Below, piece after piece: positions 49,036 to 56,672 of a stretch of 64,000 nucleotides of DNA (position 1 is the stretch's first letter; the number at the start of each line of letters is the position of its first letter). Source of the DNA: Streptococcus mitis (GTDB lineage: Bacteria > Bacillota > Bacilli > Lactobacillales > Streptococcaceae); the NCBI RefSeq assembly GCF_946190065.1, contig NZ_CAMHZD010000004.1, positions 1 through 64,000 of the forward strand, given 5' to 3'. The notes beneath the pieces were generated by a model that was not told where the DNA came from, made no database searches, and was given only the letters and a program-made list of their open reading frames with translations. A program made the position numbers and the translations under genes.

Positions 49036-49772
49036 ACTTCTATTACCTCCGTTTTCTCCTTAATAGCCTGCAAGAGCTCATGCCCTTGACTTGTGATAAC
49101 AATAGCTCGTTTGAGTGGTGCTACTTTGGCAAAGCAAGTTTGTCCAATTTTTGACGAATCCACCAAGACATAGGTCTGTTTGGCATTCTCTAAAATAGCA
49201 CGCTTAACAGCTCCCTCCTCCATATCAGGAGTCGTATAATAGCCATCGTCCACACCATTCATTCCGATAAAGGCACGGTCAAAGTGCAATTGGTTAATCT
49301 GGTTAAGAGCAACGCCCCCTATGCTAGCATCTGTCGCCATCTTGACACTTCCTCCAACCATGACAGTTGGAATCTGCTTTTCAACCAACTGTGCGGCATG
49401 GTGAATCGAGTTGGTCACGACTGTAACATTCTTATTGCCCAATTCATGAATCAAAAAGGCAGTTGTTGTTCCAGCATCGATAAAGATGACATCTTGTTCC
49501 TTGATGAGAGAGGCCGCCTTCTGAGCTAACAACTTCTTCTCTTGAAGGTTTTTGACAGATTTTTCTTGAAGGGTTTCTTCTTCTTGCAAGGAATGGGGCA
49601 ATTCTGCTCCACCATGTACGCGACGAAGCTTGTTTTCCGCTTCCAACTCATCCAAATCTCTTCGAACCGTTGATTCTGACGTTTCTAACAAACTAACTAA
49701 TTTTTCTAGAGAAACTACATGATGTTGATTTAACTCCTCTAAAATCAGTTGCTTCCGCTCTGTTTTTAACAC
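49032..49772 (-). CDS. fruR: DeoR-family repressor of the fructose operon
   Basis: The 246-residue regulator has an N-terminal DeoR helix-turn-helix (residues about 6-56: SLEKLVSLLETSESTVRRDL, DELEAENKLRRVHGGAEL). The C-terminal DeoRC sensor domain has DAGTTTAFLIHEL and NGVDDGYYTTPDMEEGAVKR; relatives respond to sugar phosphates such as fructose 1-phosphate. The start is GTG at 49772, with AGGAGGTGA seven bases upstream. It is the first gene of the operon and probably represses its own promoter through the repeats at 49814-49857. Confidence 0.94.
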   Translation of the reverse strand: MLKTERKQLILEELNQHHVVSLEKLVSLLETSESTVRRDLDELEAENKLRRVHGGAELPHSLQEEETLQEKSVKNLQEKKLLAQKAASLIKEQDVIFIDAGTTTAFLIHELGNKNVTVVTNSIHHAAQLVEKQIPTVMVGGSVKMATDASIGGVALNQINQLHFDRAFIGMNGVDDGYYTTPDMEEGAVKRAILENAKQTYVLVDSSKIGQTCFAKVAPLKRAIVITSQGHELLQAIKEKTEVIEV

Positions 49773-49784
49773 TGAATCACCTCC

Positions 49785-49798
49785 TGTTATCGTTTACA
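49785..49798 (-). promoter_or_regulatory. cre (CcpA site) of the fructose operon
   Basis: TGTAAACGATAACA matches TGNAANCGNTNNCA at every fixed position. It lies 6 bp downstream of the -10, across the expected transcription start, consistent with roadblock repression. Confidence 0.8.
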
Positions 49799-49804
49799 CT
49801 ATTC

Positions 49805-49832
49805 ATTCTATCACACTTTCTTTCAAAGTCAA
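49805..49832 (-). promoter_or_regulatory. Promoter of the fruR-fruK-fruA operon
   Basis: TTGACT (49827-49832) and TAGAAT (49805-49810) with 16-bp spacing. Confidence 0.75.
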
Positions 49833-49857
49833 GCGCTTTTTGTCATTTTCTTTCAAA
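49814..49857 (-). promoter_or_regulatory. Direct repeats, probable FruR operator
   Basis: TTTGAAAGAAAGTG (49827-49814) and TTTGAAAGAAAATG (49857-49844) are direct repeats 30 bp apart. One lies in the -10/-35 spacer and the other just upstream of -35, typical of DeoR-family sites. Confidence 0.6.
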
Positions 49858-49889
49858 ATCTATCATTTTTCTTATTTCCAAAATTTTTA

Positions 49890-49918
49890 TTGCAAGATAA
49901 GAGCCTTTATGGTAGACT
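49890..49918 (+). promoter_or_regulatory. Promoter of tRNA-Ser
   Basis: TTGCAA (49890-49895) and TAGACT (49913-49918) with 17-bp spacing, 15 bp before the mature 5' end. Confidence 0.65.
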
Positions 49919-49933
49919 ATTTGAGTAAGTATT

Positions 49934-50021
49934 GGAAGATTACTCAAGAGGCTTAAGAGGCCGTGTTGGAAACGCGGTAGGCGTGTAACAGCGTGCGTGG
50001 GTTCGAATCCCATGTCTTCCG
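49934..50021 (+). tRNA. tRNA-Ser (anticodon GGA)
   Basis: This is an 88-nt class II tRNA. The acceptor stem GGAAGAT pairs with the 3' GTCTTCC, discriminator G. The anticodon stem CCGTG/CGCGG holds loop TTGGAAA, giving anticodon GGA for UCC/UCU codons. The long variable arm (GGCGTGTAACAGCGTGC) and T-loop GGTTCGAATCC are present. CCA is not encoded. It is convergent with mntH and shares its terminator. Confidence 0.95.
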
Positions 50022-50027
50022 TTTATT

Positions 50028-50067
50028 TTAAAAAAGATACCCAAGAAATCTTGGGTATCTTTTTTCT
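50028..50067. terminator. Bidirectional terminator between tRNA-Ser and mntH
   Basis: AAAAAAGATACCCAAG and CTTGGGTATCTTTTTT form a perfect 16-bp stem with loop AAAT. It has T-runs on both strands. Confidence 0.92.
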
Positions 50068-50099
50068 TATATGCTTGTTTTATAACTCGGGTGAATTTC

Positions 50100-51434
50100 T
50101 TAGAAAATATCAAATAACAATTTCACATTGAGAATTGTTAAGATAATGGAAACGATATAGCCAAGGATGGTATTCCATTTGGCATTGGTAAATTCTCCCA
50201 TCAGTGATTTCTTAGAAGTTAGATAAATCAGTGGGAAGATTGAAAATGGAAGAGCAATCGAAAGAAAGACTTGTGAATAAACCAATAACTGATCCAATGT
50301 TTTTTCCTGATGACCAAACAGAACCGCTACAATCATGACAGGCAACAAGGCAAAGAGACGAGTTGCCAAACGAATGAACCATTGAGGTAATCTCATATGC
50401 AAGAAACCTTCCATAACGATTTGTCCAGTCAAGGTACCCGTAATTGTCGAATTTTGACCACTGGCTAATAAAGCCAAGGCAAACAAGGTTGATAAGGTCG
50501 AGCTAGCTATAGCTCCTGCAATAGTAGAATCCTGCAAGGCATTATACATTTGAGAGAAGGCAGAAATCTCAGATGCATGGCCGAAAAAGAGAGCCGCCCC
50601 GAGAATTAATAGAAGGGAGTTAACCACAAAGGCCAAGGATAATTGGAGATTTGAATCCCAGGTCATAAAGCGCACGGCTTTTCGAACATCATTCTTGTCC
50701 TTGTGATTGATTTTCCGAGTTTGAGACAAGGAAGAATGCAAATAGAGGTTATGGGGCATAACCGTTGCTCCCACGATCCCTAGTGCCAAGGTTAATTGAC
50801 TTTCATGCCCTGGCAAGGGACTTTCAAATAAGGTTGCATTCGGTAGATAACCCTCAACGATTCCTTGGAAGCTTGGATGTGACAAAGCTACCAGATAGGT
50901 AAAAATTGCTAGAATGGTTAAAATCAGTGTTGTCACAATAGCTTCAATCTTCTTAAAGCCAAATTTCATCAGAAGCAATAAGAGAAAAACATCCAACACG
51001 GTCAAGAGAATTGCTATCATAATCGGAATCTTAAAGAGAAGATTGAGAGCAATCGCTGAACCTAGAACTTCTGCCAGATCTGTCGCCATCAAGGCTAATT
51101 CTAAAATCACCCATAGACTATAACGAAGCCATTTAGGTGAATGATGAGCCGTTGCTTGAGCCAGGTCCATCTGGGTTACAATACCAAGCTTTCCTGCCAT
51201 CTGCTGAAGTTGCATGGCAATGAGAGATGAAATCAAGATAACAAACAAGAGACTATACTTATAGGAAGCACCACCGACTACACTGGTAATCCAGTTTCCT
51301 GGATCCATATAACCAACTGCGACAAGAGCACCCGGACCTAAAAAGGCATTTAAATTTTGCCAGAAATGATTGTTATTTGGAGTATCGATAGATTGATTAA
51401 TCTCAGAGAGTGACACTTTTTTATGAGAAGACAT
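50100..51434 (-). CDS. mntH: Nramp-family Mn2+/Fe2+ transporter MntH
   Basis: This is a 444-residue proton-coupled divalent metal importer with about eleven helices. The metal-site motif in helix 1 is DPGNW (VGYMDPGNWITS) and the helix 6 motif is MPHNLYLHSSL with its conserved Met and His. The ATG at 51434 has AAAGAGG upstream. The gene is monocistronic and lies behind two promoters with four DtxR/MntR-type operators, pointing to manganese-dependent repression. Confidence 0.96.
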   Translation of the reverse strand: MSSHKKVSLSEINQSIDTPNNNHFWQNLNAFLGPGALVAVGYMDPGNWITSVVGGASYKYSLLFVILISSLIAMQLQQMAGKLGIVTQMDLAQATAHHSPKWLRYSLWVILELALMATDLAEVLGSAIALNLLFKIPIMIAILLTVLDVFLLLLLMKFGFKKIEAIVTTLILTILAIFTYLVALSHPSFQGIVEGYLPNATLFESPLPGHESQLTLALGIVGATVMPHNLYLHSSLSQTRKINHKDKNDVRKAVRFMTWDSNLQLSLAFVVNSLLLILGAALFFGHASEISAFSQMYNALQDSTIAGAIASSTLSTLFALALLASGQNSTITGTLTGQIVMEGFLHMRLPQWFIRLATRLFALLPVMIVAVLFGHQEKTLDQLLVYSQVFLSIALPFSIFPLIYLTSKKSLMGEFTNAKWNTILGYIVSIILTILNVKLLFDIF

Positions 51435-51558
51435 AGATACTTACCTCTTTCTAAACCTACTTTTTCATTATTTTCTATTAGAGAAAAATAAGATTGACTT
51501 TAAACTATTAAAACAATGAAAACTATATGAAAAACATTTAGTTTTTTCATTATTTTTC

Positions 51559-51687
51559 TTAAGGCACCTTAATATTTTTCTTAAGGCACCTTAATATTTT
51601 TCTTAAGGCACCTTAATTATAACACAAAAAATGAAAACTATATGAAAAACATTTAGTTTTTTCATTATTTTTCTTAAGGCACCTTAA
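51559..51687 (-). promoter_or_regulatory. Four palindromic operators of DtxR/MntR type before mntH
   Basis: TTAAGGTGCCTTAA (minus strand) occurs at 51559-51572, 51581-51594, 51603-51616 and 51674-51687, all identical. The arms TTAAGG/CCTTAA fit the dyads bound by DtxR-family metalloregulators. Two copies begin at the last base of an extended -10, so a bound repressor would cover the transcription start. Confidence 0.7.
51616..51624 (-). promoter_or_regulatory. mntH promoter, proximal copy
   Basis: Extended -10 TGTTATAAT directly abutting an operator. No good -35 is seen. Confidence 0.6.
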
Positions 51688-51695
51688 TTATAACA
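51687..51695 (-). promoter_or_regulatory. mntH promoter, distal copy
   Basis: The same extended -10 TGTTATAAT and abutting operator, 71 bp upstream of the proximal copy. Confidence 0.55.
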
Positions 51696-51742
51696 GAAAA
51701 TATGATAAAAACTTAAGAAAATTCAGGACTTGATTTAATATT

Positions 51743-51776
51743 TAGGATACAACAAAATGTTGTATTCTTTTTTTGC
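51743..51776 (+). terminator. Terminator-like hairpin on the plus strand, no gene upstream
   Basis: GATACAACA and TGTTGTATT pair with loop AAA and are followed by CTTTTTTTG. Only minus-strand genes flank it, so its role is unclear. Confidence 0.4.
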
Positions 51777-51795
51777 AAAAGAATACCAAAGAATA

Positions 51796-51825
51796 AAATA
51801 AAAAACGTTGTAAAAACAACGTTTT
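51796..51825 (-). terminator. Terminator of tmRNA
   Basis: AAAACGTTGT and ACAACGTTTT form a perfect 10-bp stem with loop TTTT, followed by TT and T-rich sequence on the minus strand, about 33 nt after the mature 3' end. Confidence 0.85.
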
Positions 51826-51857
51826 AGAAAGATTTACAAAACAATGTAAATTATCAA

Positions 51858-52202
51858 TGGAGCCGGTGGGAGTCGAACCCACGTCCAAACATCTGCTAAC
51901 ATATTTGTCTACAACCATAGGTTATGTATTCGTTTAACAGTCCCTCGACACATAACTCAAGCCTAGAAACCGCGAGTCTATCAATCTCTTATCAAGCCGC
52001 TAGACAAGGCTTGATCGTATCTCGCTAATAATAAGACCTGTCATTGAACACGAGCAATCCAAATCGGGTCACGCCTGCTGGTTTTTAGGCAGCTAGAGCG
52101 TAAGAAGTGTTATTTTTTGCAGTTATATTTAACTGAGCGTTTACGTCGCCACACGAGTCGCAAAATATGCCTCATAATGCCTGTCGAATCCGTAACGACC
52201 CC
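51858..52202 (-). ncRNA. ssrA: tmRNA (trans-translation RNA)
   Basis: This 345-nt RNA rescues stalled ribosomes. The 5' end GGGGTCGTTACGGATTCGAC and the 3' GGTTCGACTCCCACCGGCTC form the tRNA-like domain; the acceptor is GGGGTCG with CGGCTCC and discriminator A. CCA is not encoded. The tag frame reads (A)KNNTSYALAA then TAA, at about 52113-52083 within the minus-strand sequence, followed by pseudoknot segments. The tag is typical of streptococci. Confidence 0.97.
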
Positions 52203-52218
52203 AAAAGACAATAAAACC

Positions 52219-52247
52219 ATTATACCTTATCTAAGTCAAAAATGCAA
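52219..52247 (-). promoter_or_regulatory. Promoter of tmRNA
   Basis: TTGCAT (52242-52247) and TATAAT (52219-52224) with 17-bp spacing, 16 bp before the mature 5' end. The short 5' extension would be removed by RNase P. Confidence 0.75.
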
Positions 52248-52263
52248 AAAGGAAAGCAATTAA

Positions 52264-52899
52264 CTACAAAAGATAGTCTTTCAAAGATTTTGTCAAAACC
52301 TGATAACCAGCAACACTAAGGTGCAACCCATCAGTTGTATAATCTTTTTTGAGTTGGCCTGCCTGGTCTGTCAAACTATCAAAAACTGGCGCAAATTCTA
52401 CCTGCATATAGGCAGAGGAAAGTTCTTTATAGGCTTGATTCCATTTCTGAATTTTTTCATTCGTGCGGATATAGACTGTCTGCTTGTACTCCTCGCCCTC
52501 ATTGACTGGCAAAATGGAAAGCAATTTTATCTCTGTCAGTGGATAATCGCGAGCAATGGATTGTATGATAGATTCGAGATTATTGAGAGCCTCATTCACA
52601 GGCACATCTTTTCCGATATCGTTCGTCCCAATTAAAAGGACAATTTTATCTACCGCCCCACCGTACAGATGCGCATCCAGATTCTCTAATAACAGCCCTG
52701 TCTGATAACCTCGAATGCCTCGATTGACAATCGTCTTTGCAGTCCCAAATAGTTCCTGCAGAGGATAATATTCGACAATGGAATCCCCAATAAAAAGAAT
52801 GTCTGGCTCTACAACAGAAACCTGATTTAAGTGACGATACTTGGTTTGGATTTTTTCTTGTTCCTTTAGGAGCCAATTTTCTAATAACTGTACTGCCAC
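52264..52899 (-). CDS. SGNH/GDSL-family lipase or esterase
   Basis: This 211-residue cytoplasmic hydrolase has block I FIGDSIVEYYPL with the catalytic Ser, block III LLIGTNDIGKD, and the catalytic Asp-His pair in YTTDGLHLSVAGYQVL. It resembles platelet-activating-factor acetylhydrolase-like and acyl-esterase members; the substrate may be an acetylated sugar or lipid. The start is GTG at 52899 with AGGAG seven bases upstream, one base after the stop of the HAD gene. Confidence 0.93.
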   Translation of the reverse strand: MAVQLLENWLLKEQEKIQTKYRHLNQVSVVEPDILFIGDSIVEYYPLQELFGTAKTIVNRGIRGYQTGLLLENLDAHLYGGAVDKIVLLIGTNDIGKDVPVNEALNNLESIIQSIARDYPLTEIKLLSILPVNEGEEYKQTVYIRTNEKIQKWNQAYKELSSAYMQVEFAPVFDSLTDQAGQLKKDYTTDGLHLSVAGYQVLTKSLKDYLL

Positions 52900-52900
52900 T

Positions 52901-53728
52901 TCATTCTCCTTTTTCTAACCAGTTCTCCAAGACTTGATAAACTCCTCCTTGGCTATTGGCTGGCGCTAGAGCAGTCGCCACAGCTTTGGCTTTATCATCA
53001 GCATTTTCCATCGCATAGGCAATTCCAGCCATTTCAAGCATTTCAACATCATTTTCACTGTCACCAAAAGCCATGATTTGTTGGGAGGTCAAGTCCCAGC
53101 GCTTGAGTAATTCTTCCAAGCCCCATGCTTTATGAATTCCAGCTTGAAGGATATCAATGCAACCATAGCCACTCGATACAGCACGAACACGGCCATCAAA
53201 GAGGTCATTGATTTCTTCCAAGACCGAACTCAAACGTTCCTCACCAACAACCATACTCATCTTGAGCACACCACCAAAGAGGTCAGAGGTTAATTCGTCC
53301 ACAAATTGCATCCGTTGGTAGAATTTTTCAATCATTTCTGGAGTCATAAAACTTTCAAGGTCTGTAAAAATCGTACCTTCTTTGACGAAACCACCCTTCA
53401 TAGACGTTACAACAAACTGATCCTGACACGCTCGACCCTTAAAATGAGCCAAAGCCTTATCGACAATGGCATCATCCCAAGTCTGAGCCTGAATCAGTTC
53501 ATTGTTTTCAAAAATACGAGCACCGTTTGCAACAACCAGAACCACCCGATCGACCAAGTGCTCCAGTAGTTGCCTCATGCGGTGAATTTCATTCCCAGTC
53601 GCAATGACAAAACGAATACCCCTTTGATCCAACTGATCTAAAATCTTTTCCAAACGTGGGAGATCAAGCTGGCCTCTAGCATCCAGCAAGGTCCCATCCA
53701 TATCTGTTGCAATTACCTTAATCGTCAT
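52901..53728 (-). CDS. Cof-type HAD-superfamily hydrolase
   Basis: The 275-residue phosphatase of HAD subfamily IIB has motif I DMDGTLLD (residues 9-16), motif II in VIATGNEIHRM and motif IV GDSENDVEML. Members dephosphorylate sugar phosphates, flavin mononucleotide or PLP. It is between the CapA-like gene (21 bp upstream) and the SGNH hydrolase (1 bp downstream), so the three form an operon. Substrate unknown. Confidence 0.94.
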   Translation of the reverse strand: MTIKVIATDMDGTLLDARGQLDLPRLEKILDQLDQRGIRFVIATGNEIHRMRQLLEHLVDRVVLVVANGARIFENNELIQAQTWDDAIVDKALAHFKGRACQDQFVVTSMKGGFVKEGTIFTDLESFMTPEMIEKFYQRMQFVDELTSDLFGGVLKMSMVVGEERLSSVLEEINDLFDGRVRAVSSGYGCIDILQAGIHKAWGLEELLKRWDLTSQQIMAFGDSENDVEMLEMAGIAYAMENADDKAKAVATALAPANSQGGVYQVLENWLEKGE

Positions 53729-53749
53729 TTAATTCCCTCTGAATTCAAG

Positions 53750-55075
53750 CTAATCCCACTTCAATCCTACATGTTCGTTCATTTCTTTATAAGCTGTATC
53801 AATTCGTTCCTTAGTCGCTTCATCCAACTGGTCACGATGACTACCACCCTCAATAAAATCTTCTAAGATATAAGTTTGGTATAGGAATAGTGGATAACCT
53901 TCTGGAGAATAGGTTCCTTTCGGTGTACGATTTACCCAAGAAGGATGCGCTTTAGCAGTTTCGATTGTCGTCTTGCCATCCTTTTTCTTAATGGTCACAT
54001 CCATAAGAACACCACGCTCTGTCCACTTAGCATTCTCTTCATCTTGCATGGTTTCAATTCGTTGATTAGAAATAAAGTTCCCCATTGAATAGATAATGAG
54101 TTTCTTGTCTCCATCTTTTTCAACCGTTTCAGATGGTTCTACAACGTGAGGATGCCCTCCAAAGATAATATCCGCTCCCCAATCGATCATCTTTTGATAA
54201 AGAACCTTTTGTTCCTCAGTTGGTTCCAAGCGATACTCAACACCCATCTGAGGCATGATAATTGTGATATCCGCTTCCTTTTCTGCTCGTTCAATTTCAG
54301 CCTTCATCTTGTCTTCATTTAGGTCCGAAAGATAGCGGTTATAGTCTTCTTGGGAAATACTTTGCTCAATTCCATTAAATCCATAAGAATAGGCCAAAAG
54401 TGCAACCTTGATGCCGTTCACTTCCTTAATTACTAGAGGAGCTTGATCACGCGACTCATGCGTATACACTCCAATAGGTGTCATTCCTGCCTTCTCAATA
54501 GCATCTGCTGTTGAAACCACACCTTCTATTTGTGAATCTAGGATATGGTTATGCGCCAAGTCTAATACTTGATAACCGGCATCCTTGATGGCATCCATGA
54601 CTTCACCAGGTGCATTAAATAGCGGATAACCAGCCAAATAGTGGTCCTTATTCACAGTACCTTCAAAATCACCTAAAATCAAGTCTGCTTGTTTGAGCCA
54701 TGGTTTTACATATTCAAAATTTTCATGGAAATCATAGGTCCCATCTTCTTTTAAAGCAGAACGATAGATGGGAATGTGATAGAGGAGGTCCCCGTTGGCC
54801 ATAATTCTAGCAGTTTTCTCCTCGTCCTGATCTTTAGCATTTTGGTTCGTCTTATTTGCTTCTTGAGAAATGGCATCCTTTTTTTGACTGGTTAAAGGGA
54901 TTCCTTGGAAGCTTTCAAACAACAAGACCAAGCCCATTGATAAAGCAACTGCTAGCAAGAGTATGGCCACAAATCCTTTATTACTCCACTTGCGATAACT
55001 CCTAAAAAAGTTTACCAAACCCCTCATAAAACGAAAAGCTGAACCACGCTGATTTCGATCTTGTCTTCTTTGCAT
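53750..55075 (-). CDS. CapA family protein (PGA_cap metallophosphatase-like)
   Basis: The 441-residue protein has a basic N-terminus and one transmembrane helix (about 35-55: GFVAILLLAVALSMGLVLLF). The catalytic-fold domain is outside: ANGDLLYHIPIYRSAL, LGDFEGTVN, DLAHNHILDSQ and IFGGHPHVVEPSE with IIYSMGNFISNQ. Relatives include CapA/PgsA of poly-gamma-glutamate synthesis, but no capB/capC genes are here, so capsule synthesis is not supported. ATG at 55075 lies seven bases after GGGAG; the ATG at 55081 is too close to that SD. Confidence 0.9.
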   Translation of the reverse strand: MQRRQDRNQRGSAFRFMRGLVNFFRSYRKWSNKGFVAILLLAVALSMGLVLLFESFQGIPLTSQKKDAISQEANKTNQNAKDQDEEKTARIMANGDLLYHIPIYRSALKEDGTYDFHENFEYVKPWLKQADLILGDFEGTVNKDHYLAGYPLFNAPGEVMDAIKDAGYQVLDLAHNHILDSQIEGVVSTADAIEKAGMTPIGVYTHESRDQAPLVIKEVNGIKVALLAYSYGFNGIEQSISQEDYNRYLSDLNEDKMKAEIERAEKEADITIIMPQMGVEYRLEPTEEQKVLYQKMIDWGADIIFGGHPHVVEPSETVEKDGDKKLIIYSMGNFISNQRIETMQDEENAKWTERGVLMDVTIKKKDGKTTIETAKAHPSWVNRTPKGTYSPEGYPLFLYQTYILEDFIEGGSHRDQLDEATKERIDTAYKEMNEHVGLKWD

Positions 55076-55115
55076 CTTCATTCTCCCTACTTTCTAATGC
55101 AAGCCTTTTCTTTTT

Positions 55116-55124
55116 ATTATATCA
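55116..55124 (-). promoter_or_regulatory. Extended -10 promoter of the CapA - HAD - SGNH operon
   Basis: TGATATAAT in the context TGTGATATAAT, about 40 bp upstream of the ATG. Confidence 0.6.
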
Positions 55125-55216
55125 CAGATAAGTAATTCTTTCACAATTGAATCGAACCTACTAGGCATTTTCTATAAAAGCTCAATGCCGTAATGCTTTC
55201 AATCCTTGTCATTTTG

Positions 55217-55225
55217 TGATATCAT
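55217..55225 (+). promoter_or_regulatory. Extended -10 promoter of def
   Basis: TGATATCAT in the context TTTTGTGATATCAT, 24 bp upstream of the chosen start. Confidence 0.55.
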
Positions 55226-55249
55226 GTAGAGGTAATGAAAGGAGAGAAA

Positions 55250-55861
55250 ATGTCTGCAATAGAACGTATTACAAAAGCTGCTCATTTAATTGATATGAAC
55301 GATATTATCCGCGAGGGAAACCCAACTCTACGCGCGGTTGCTGAGGAAGTTACTTTCCCCTTGTCTGACCAGGAAATCATTCTTGGCGAAAAGATGATGC
55401 AATTCCTGAAACATTCCCAAGATCCTGTCATGGCTGAGAAAATGGGGCTCCGAGGTGGGGTTGGACTTGCTGCTCCTCAATTAGATATCTCAAAACGTAT
55501 TATCGCTGTTTTGGTGCCAAACATTGTCGAAGAAGGCGAAACCCCACAGGAAGCTTACGACTTGCAAGCTATTATGTACAATCCAAAAATCGTCTCTCAC
55601 TCAGTTCAAGACGCTGCTCTTGGTGAAGGAGAAGGTTGTCTGTCTGTTGATCGCAACGTACCTGGCTATGTAGTCCGCCATGCTCGCGTTACGGTTGACT
55701 ACTTTGACAAGGATGGAGAAAAACACCGTATCAAGCTCAAAGGCTACAACTCCATCGTTGTTCAGCATGAAATTGACCACATTAACGGTATCATGTTTTA
55801 CGATCGTATCAATGAAAAAGACCCATTTGCAGTTAAAGATGGTTTACTAATTCTAGAATAA
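55250..55861 (+). CDS. def: Peptide deformylase
   Basis: This 203-residue metalloenzyme removes the formyl group from nascent protein N-termini. The three motifs are [20 protein letters not shown] (metal-binding Cys) and [15 protein letters not shown] (two metal-binding His and the catalytic Glu). The ATG at 55250 lies eight bases after AAAGGAG; the in-frame ATG at 55235 precedes that SD and is rejected. It has its own terminator, immediately before the rlmB promoter. Confidence 0.97.
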   Translation: MSAIERITKAAHLIDMNDIIREGNPTLRAVAEEVTFPLSDQEIILGEKMMQFLKHSQDPVMAEKMGLRGGVGLAAPQLDISKRIIAVLVPNIVEEGETPQEAYDLQAIMYNPKIVSHSVQDAALGEGEGCLSVDRNVPGYVVRHARVTVDYFDKDGEKHRIKLKGYNSIVVQHEIDHINGIMFYDRINEKDPFAVKDGLLILE

Positions 55862-55863
55862 AG

Positions 55864-55889
55864 AAAATCCCGTTGCAAGACGGGGTTTT
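55864..55889 (+). terminator. Terminator of def
   Basis: AAAATCCCGT and ACGGGGTTTT form a 10-bp stem with one G-T pair and loop TGCAAG. The tail is TTTTGTGTT and runs into the next promoter. Confidence 0.75.
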
Positions 55890-55890
55890 G

Positions 55891-55899
55891 TGTTATAAT
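55891..55899 (+). promoter_or_regulatory. Extended -10 promoter of rlmB, positioned for a leaderless mRNA
   Basis: TGTTATAAT is followed by six bases (AGAGGC) and the ATG. Transcription would start at or beside the A of the start codon. Confidence 0.6.
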
Positions 55900-55905
55900 A
55901 GAGGC

Positions 55906-56634
55906 ATGAAAACAAATGATATTGTCTATGGCATCCACGCCGTTACCGAAGCCCTCCTTGCAAATACTGGAAACAAACTCTACCTCCAAGAAGACCTACG
56001 AGGTAAGAATGTTGAAAAAGTCAAGGAACTAGCTACAGAAAAAAAGGTATCCATTTCTTGGACCTCAAAAAAATCCCTCTCTGAGATGACTGAAGGTGCT
56101 GTCCACCAAGGTTTTGTTCTACGAGTGTCCGAATTTGCCTATAGTGAGCTGGACCAAATCCTTGCCAAAACACGCCAAGAAGAAAATCCTTTGCTATTGA
56201 TTCTGGACGGGTTAACTGATCCTCACAACTTAGGCTCCATCTTAAGAACCGCTGATGCGACCAATGTTTCAGGAGTCATCATTCCCAAGCACCGTGCTGT
56301 CGGAGTTACTCCTGTCGTTGCTAAAACAGCCACAGGTGCTATTGAGCATGTTCCAATTGCCCGAGTAACCAATCTAAGCCAAACTCTAGACAAACTCAAG
56401 GATGAAGGCTTCTGGACCTTTGGAACAGATATGAATGGGACTCCTTGCCACAAGTGGAATACAAAAGGGAAAATCGCCCTCATCATCGGAAATGAAGGAA
56501 AAGGCATCTCTAGCAACATCAAAAAACAAGTTGATGAGATGATTACCATTCCTATGAATGGACATGTTCAAAGTCTCAATGCCAGTGTTGCTGCAGCCAT
56601 CCTCATGTACGAAGTTTTTCGAAATAGACTATAA
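55906..56634 (+). CDS. rlmB: 23S rRNA (guanosine-2'-O)-methyltransferase RlmB-like (TrmH/SpoU family)
   Basis: The 242-residue protein has an N-terminal substrate-binding domain (YGIHAVTEALLAN) and a SPOUT methyltransferase domain. The motifs are LILDGLTDPHNLGSILRTAD, LIIGNEGKGIS and IPMNGHVQSLNASVAAAIL. It methylates the ribose of a guanosine in 23S rRNA (G2251 in E. coli numbering). ATG at 55906; the only purine-rich stretch, GAGG, is one base from the ATG. An in-frame TTG at 55873 lies inside the def terminator and is rejected. Confidence 0.94.
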   Translation: MKTNDIVYGIHAVTEALLANTGNKLYLQEDLRGKNVEKVKELATEKKVSISWTSKKSLSEMTEGAVHQGFVLRVSEFAYSELDQILAKTRQEENPLLLILDGLTDPHNLGSILRTADATNVSGVIIPKHRAVGVTPVVAKTATGAIEHVPIARVTNLSQTLDKLKDEGFWTFGTDMNGTPCHKWNTKGKIALIIGNEGKGISSNIKKQVDEMITIPMNGHVQSLNASVAAAILMYEVFRNRL

Positions 56635-56667
56635 AAAAGTTTCCAGACATCTGATTGGAAACTTTTT
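56634..56667 (+). terminator. Terminator of rlmB
   Basis: AAAAAGTTTCCA and TGGAAACTTTTT form a perfect 12-bp stem with a 10-nt loop and T-run. Confidence 0.9.
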
Positions 56668-56672
56668 ATGAT

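Larger units (their letters stand above)
51512..51695 (-). repeat. Duplicated promoter-leader unit upstream of mntH
   Basis: A segment of about 62 bp that includes GAAAACTATATGAAAAACAT, TTTAGTTTTTTCATT and the operator occurs at 51514-51573 and again at 51629-51688. In addition a 22-bp unit containing the operator is tandemly tripled at 51559-51616. The extended -10 TGTTATAAT is also present twice. Confidence 0.88.

Noticed and set aside
51858-52202. Open frames in the tmRNA region
   Set aside because: The segment is a clear ssrA gene; the only translated part is the short tag.
53750-55075. Poly-gamma-glutamate capsule locus
   Set aside because: Only the CapA-like phosphatase-fold protein is present; the ligase genes are absent.
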